This document shows, piece by piece, positions 61,111 through 64,000 of a stretch of 64,000 bases of DNA. The notes under the pieces are model-generated. The model saw nothing but the letters and a program-made list of their open reading frames with translations. It did not search any database and was not told the DNA's origin. Source of the stretch: Acidobacteria bacterium Mor1 (GTDB taxonomy: Bacteria; Acidobacteriota; Polarisedimenticolia; Polarisedimenticolales; Polarisedimenticolaceae); contig CP011806.1 of NCBI GenBank assembly GCA_001664505.1, positions 1,030,400 to 1,094,399 of the forward strand, given 5' to 3'. How positions within the stretch are numbered: position 1 is the stretch's first letter; every line of letters begins with the position of its first letter. Position numbers and translations under genes: made by a program.

Positions 61111-62424
61111 CTAGGCGACGACTTCCGACGCCAACCAGGAACCGGGCTTGACGATGCTCTGTTCGCGATCGGGGCCGACGCCGATCATCGAGACTTCGGC
61201 ACCGATGACCTCGCCCAGGCGATCGAGGTAGCGCCTGGCGTTTTCCGGCAGGTCTTCCCAGTGGCGGACACCGGTAGTGTCGGTGGCCCAACCGGGGAGA
61301 GTCTCGTACACCGGTTCGATCCGGTCACCCGCCGCGGCGGACGCCGGCGGCGTCTCGATGGTCTTGCCGTCCAGCCGATAGCCGACGCAGATGTGCAGTT
61401 CGTCAAAAGCGTCGAGTACGTCCATCAGCGAGATGCAGACCCCGTCGAATCGGTTCAGGCGATTCGAGTAGCGCGCCGCGATGCCGTCGAACCAACCGCA
61501 CCGCCGGGGCCGGCCGGTCGTGGTCCCGAACTCCTTGCCCCGCTCGCGGATCAGGTCGCCCAGCGGGTCGTCGATCAACTCGGTGGGCATCGGCCCGCTG
61601 CCGACGCGGGTGGCGTAGGCCTTGAAGATGCCGAGGGTGCCGTGAACACAGGTCGGCGCGATACCGAGCCCGCTGCAGAGAGAACCGGCCAGGGTCGACG
61701 AAGAGGTGACGAACGGGTAGTAGCCGTGGTCCAGGTCGAGCAACGTCCCCTGGGCGCCTTCGAACAGAACGTCGGCGCCCTCGTCGATCCACTGGTTGAG
61801 CAGCATCGCCGTGTCGGCGATGTAGGGACGAAGTTGCTGTCCGTGATCCCAGGCGGCGTCGACGAGTTCGTCGAGATTCGCAGGCGCCTCACCGGCGGCC
61901 CGCAGCCGCTGTCCGGCAGCGCCGTCCAGCATGCATCCGACCAGCCGCCGCAACTCGTCGCGATCGAGCAGGTCGCCCATGCGCAGGCCCCAGCGAGCGG
62001 CCTTGGCCTCGTAGGTCGGTCCGACACCCCGCTGGGTCGTGCCGATGCGCCGTCCCTCCTCGGCCGCGGACTCGGTCAACGCGTCGAGCCGGGTCATCAG
62101 TGGCAGGATCACGTGGGCGCGGTCGCTGATGAAAAAGCGGCCGTCAAGCCCGACATCCGCCGAGCGCAGGCTCTCGATCTCCTGCAGTAGCGTGCGCGGG
62201 TCGATCACCGTCCCGTTGCCGATGACGCAACGGGTGTCCGGCCGGAACACCCCCGAAGCCACGTGATGCAGCGCGTGGCGTTTGCCGTCGAAGGTCACCG
62301 TGTGCCCGGCGTTGGGCCCCCCTTGAAAGCGGGCCACCACGTCGAAGCGGTCGGAGAGGAGATCGACGATCTTCCCCTTCCCCTCGTCGCCCCACTGAGC
62401 ACCAACTACCGCAATGTTCGGCAT
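61111..62424 (-). CDS. purA: Adenylosuccinate synthase
   Basis: Joins IMP and aspartate using GTP, the first step from IMP to AMP. The 437-residue protein has VVGAQWGDEGKGKIVDLLS, FQGGPNAGHTVTFDGKRHAL, the IMP loop GTTQRGVGPTYEAKAAR, and GTTTGRPRRCGWFD, all diagnostic. It starts at ATG 62424, where the motif begins at residue 8 as usual. It is divergent from the DUF2065 gene, a combination often seen with purA. Confidence 0.97.
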   Translation of the reverse strand: MPNIAVVGAQWGDEGKGKIVDLLSDRFDVVARFQGGPNAGHTVTFDGKRHALHHVASGVFRPDTRCVIGNGTVIDPRTLLQEIESLRSADVGLDGRFFISDRAHVILPLMTRLDALTESAAEEGRRIGTTQRGVGPTYEAKAARWGLRMGDLLDRDELRRLVGCMLDGAAGQRLRAAGEAPANLDELVDAAWDHGQQLRPYIADTAMLLNQWIDEGADVLFEGAQGTLLDLDHGYYPFVTSSSTLAGSLCSGLGIAPTCVHGTLGIFKAYATRVGSGPMPTELIDDPLGDLIRERGKEFGTTTGRPRRCGWFDGIAARYSNRLNRFDGVCISLMDVLDAFDELHICVGYRLDGKTIETPPASAAAGDRIEPVYETLPGWATDTTGVRHWEDLPENARRYLDRLGEVIGAEVSMIGVGPDREQSIVKPGSWLASEVVA

Positions 62425-62546
62425 GCTTCTGAACCATTGTCCGGGATGCGAGATCCAGGCGGGAAATCGCGGCCGTCCCGTCCGGTGATCCGGGGATCCG
62501 CCGCTTCTTGAACCGGGAGTATACCACCTGTTAGCATCTCGGCCCC

Positions 62547-62741
62547 GTGAGCACCTGGACCTTGCTGTTGGCAGCGCTGGGCTTGGCGATGTTCCTCGAA
62601 GGGCTGCCCTACTTCGTGTCTCCCGCGGGGGTTCGTCGGTACCTCGAGGAGATTTCCGGCTTCCGCGACGCGGCCCTGCGACTCATGGGACTGACCCTGA
62701 TGGCGGGCGGCCTCGGGTTGGCCTACCTCGCCCTGCACTAG
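62547..62741 (+). CDS. DUF2065 small membrane protein (YjeT-like)
   Basis: A 64-residue protein with two hydrophobic segments (WTLLLAALGLAMFLEGLPYF and LRLMGLTLMAGGLGLAYLAL), and the DUF2065 pattern FLEGLPYFVSPAGVRRYL. It starts at GTG. Proteins of this family are encoded beside purA in many proteobacteria; the function is unknown. Confidence 0.88.
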   Translation: MSTWTLLLAALGLAMFLEGLPYFVSPAGVRRYLEEISGFRDAALRLMGLTLMAGGLGLAYLALH

Positions 62742-62781
62742 TGCGTTTCACGGCGGCTTTCCCCGCCCTGGAGATCGTCCC

Positions 62782-64000
62782 ATGCCGCGTCGCAGCGTCA
62801 CTCTCGACGGCGAGTCCCTGACCCTCGAACAACTGGAGCAGATCGCGGACGGCGCGCCCTGCAAGCTGTCGGCGGCCGCGCTCAAACGGGGTGACCGCTC
62901 CCGGGCCGTGGTCGATCGCGCCGCCGCCGGCGACGATCAGGTCTACGGAGTCAATACCGGCTTCGGCCGTCTCTCGCGGATCCGCATCGACGCTCGGAGC
63001 CTCGACGACCTTCAACTCAACCTGATCCGCAGCCACGCCGCCGGCGTCGGCAATCCGCTGCCGGAACGGGTCGTCCGCGCGATCCTGGCGCTGCGGGCCA
63101 ACTGCCTCTGCCGGGGGCATTCGGGCATTCGCCGGGGAGTCCTGGGACGCATGATCGAGTTGCTCAACGCCGGTATCCATCCGGTGATCCCCGAGCAGGG
63201 CTCCGTCGGCGCCTCGGGAGACCTCGCCCCTCTCGCCCACATCGCGCTATGCGTGATCGGTGAAGGAGAGGTCCACTACCAGGGGCGGCGGATGAAGGCG
63301 GCTACGGCGCTCAAACGAGCCGGCCTCGCGCCCATTCGCCTCGAGGCCAAGGAAGGGCTGGCCCTGATCAACGGCACCCAGGTCATGAGCGCCATCGGCA
63401 GCCTGGCGCTGCTGCGTGCCGAGCGCCTCGCGGTCAGCGCCGACATCACCGGCGCCATGAGCCTGGAGGCCATGCTGGGCAGTGCACGCGCCTTCGACTC
63501 GCGCATCCATGACGCCCGCCCCCATCCGGGCCAGCTGGCGTCGGCCTCGAACCTGCGCCGGCTACTCGACGAGAGCAAGATCGCCGAGTCCCACGCCGAT
63601 TGCGACAGGGTCCAGGACGCCTACTCCCTGCGCTGCATGCCCCAGGTCCACGGGGCCGCCCGGGATACCCTGGCCCACGTCCGCCGGGTCCTCGAGACCG
63701 AGATCAACTCCAGCACCGACAACCCGATGGTCTTCATCGACGAGGATGAGTTGATGAGCGGGGGCAACTTCCACGGCCAACCGGTCTCGGTGGCCCTGGA
63801 CCTGATGGGAATCGCCGTCTGCTCGCTGGGAACCATCAGCGAACGCCGGATCGACCGGATGCTGAACCCCGACCTCTCCCGGGAACTCCCGGCGTTTCTG
63901 ACCCGCGAACCCGGCCTCAACTCCGGTTTCATGATGGCCCAGGTGACCGCCGCGGCGCTGGTCTCCGAGAACAAGGTCCTGGCCCATCCCGCCAGCGTGG
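62782..64000 (+). CDS. hutH: Histidine ammonia-lyase (3' end beyond the window)
   Basis: Deaminates histidine to urocanate. The frame from ATG 62782 is open to the right edge (406 codons). YGVNTGFGRLSRI, the MIO-forming Ala-Ser-Gly in GSVGASGDLAPLAH (self-cyclising cofactor), and NSSTDNPMVFIDE are all present. The C-terminal part (about 100 residues) is missing. No other hut gene is visible before the edge. It suits the amino-acid-catabolic character of the window. Confidence 0.95.
   Translation, partial: MPRRSVTLDGESLTLEQLEQIADGAPCKLSAAALKRGDRSRAVVDRAAAGDDQVYGVNTGFGRLSRIRIDARSLDDLQLNLIRSHAAGVGNPLPERVVRAILALRANCLCRGHSGIRRGVLGRMIELLNAGIHPVIPEQGSVGASGDLAPLAHIALCVIGEGEVHYQGRRMKAATALKRAGLAPIRLEAKEGLALINGTQVMSAIGSLALLRAERLAVSADITGAMSLEAMLGSARAFDSRIHDARPHPGQLASASNLRRLLDESKIAESHADCDRVQDAYSLRCMPQVHGAARDTLAHVRRVLETEINSSTDNPMVFIDEDELMSGGNFHGQPVSVALDLMGIAVCSLGTISERRIDRMLNPDLSRELPAFLTREPGLNSGFMMAQVTAAALVSENKVLAHPASV

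Overview
The window is about two-thirds G+C and densely coded on both strands. It looks like a chromosomal segment of a Gram-negative, probably aerobic, protein- and amino-acid-using heterotroph. Evidence for the cell type is a TonB-dependent receptor, an outer-membrane barrel, lipoprotein-processing enzymes and many Sec signal peptides. The carboxypeptidase-regulatory-like TonB receptor, secreted proteins with fibronectin-like tails, a Cys-rich myxococcal-type repeat, and a DUF1800/DUF1501 pair would fit Acidobacteriota (Thermoanaerobaculia-like) or, less likely, Myxococcota. That placement is inference. No phage, transposase, integrase or CRISPR array is visible.

Layout. 1-3169 (minus): a signalling operon of a single receiver, a GGDEF/EAL protein and a PAS-rich membrane sensor that runs off the left edge. 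3347-8699: housekeeping and metabolic genes (DUF488, a renalase-like FAD enzyme, GTP cyclohydrolase II, a secreted alpha/beta hydrolase with repeats, kynurenine 3-monooxygenase). 8788-19121: a block of large exported proteins (FN3 plus PNGase F-like protein, TonB receptor, an unknown Cys-rich protein, a giant penicillin acylase-family enzyme). 19294-23702: glutamate dehydrogenase and a PEP/pyruvate-binding protein fused to two receiver-like domains. 23699-34771: mostly minus-strand exported proteins (coiled-coil protein, di-haem beta-propeller cytochrome, small unknowns, thioredoxin-like protein, beta-propeller protein), with an SDR enzyme and a glycosyltransferase on the plus strand. A tRNA-Gly follows, then a DUF1800/DUF1501/beta-barrel cluster (35343-40138).

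40535-50947: rsgA; a cysteine desulfurase/mnmA pair for tRNA thiolation; an lspA-lgt-pseudouridine synthase-DUF2520 operon with ATGA couplings; plsC; and a sodium-coupled transporter. 50966-57173: a degenerate GH84-like secreted protein, then a minus-strand regulatory module (sigma-54 activator, a previously uncalled 53-residue membrane protein, a membrane histidine kinase and a receiver-kinase hybrid) joined by overlapping or near-overlapping genes. 57477-57728: tRNA-Glu and tRNA-Lys with recognisable promoters. 57806-64000: an XRE/TPR regulator divergent from an S9 peptidase, purA, a DUF2065 protein and hutH (cut by the right edge).

Functionally, an S9 peptidase, a penicillin acylase homologue, an NSS-type transporter, glutamate dehydrogenase, kynurenine monooxygenase and histidine ammonia-lyase together suggest growth on peptides and amino acids. 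The least explained parts are the four-gene sigma-54/two-component module with its small membrane protein and degenerate receivers, a related C-terminal module on three large exported proteins, the receiver/PEP-binding fusion next to glutamate dehydrogenase, and inverted repeats around the S9 peptidase start and tRNA-Gly.
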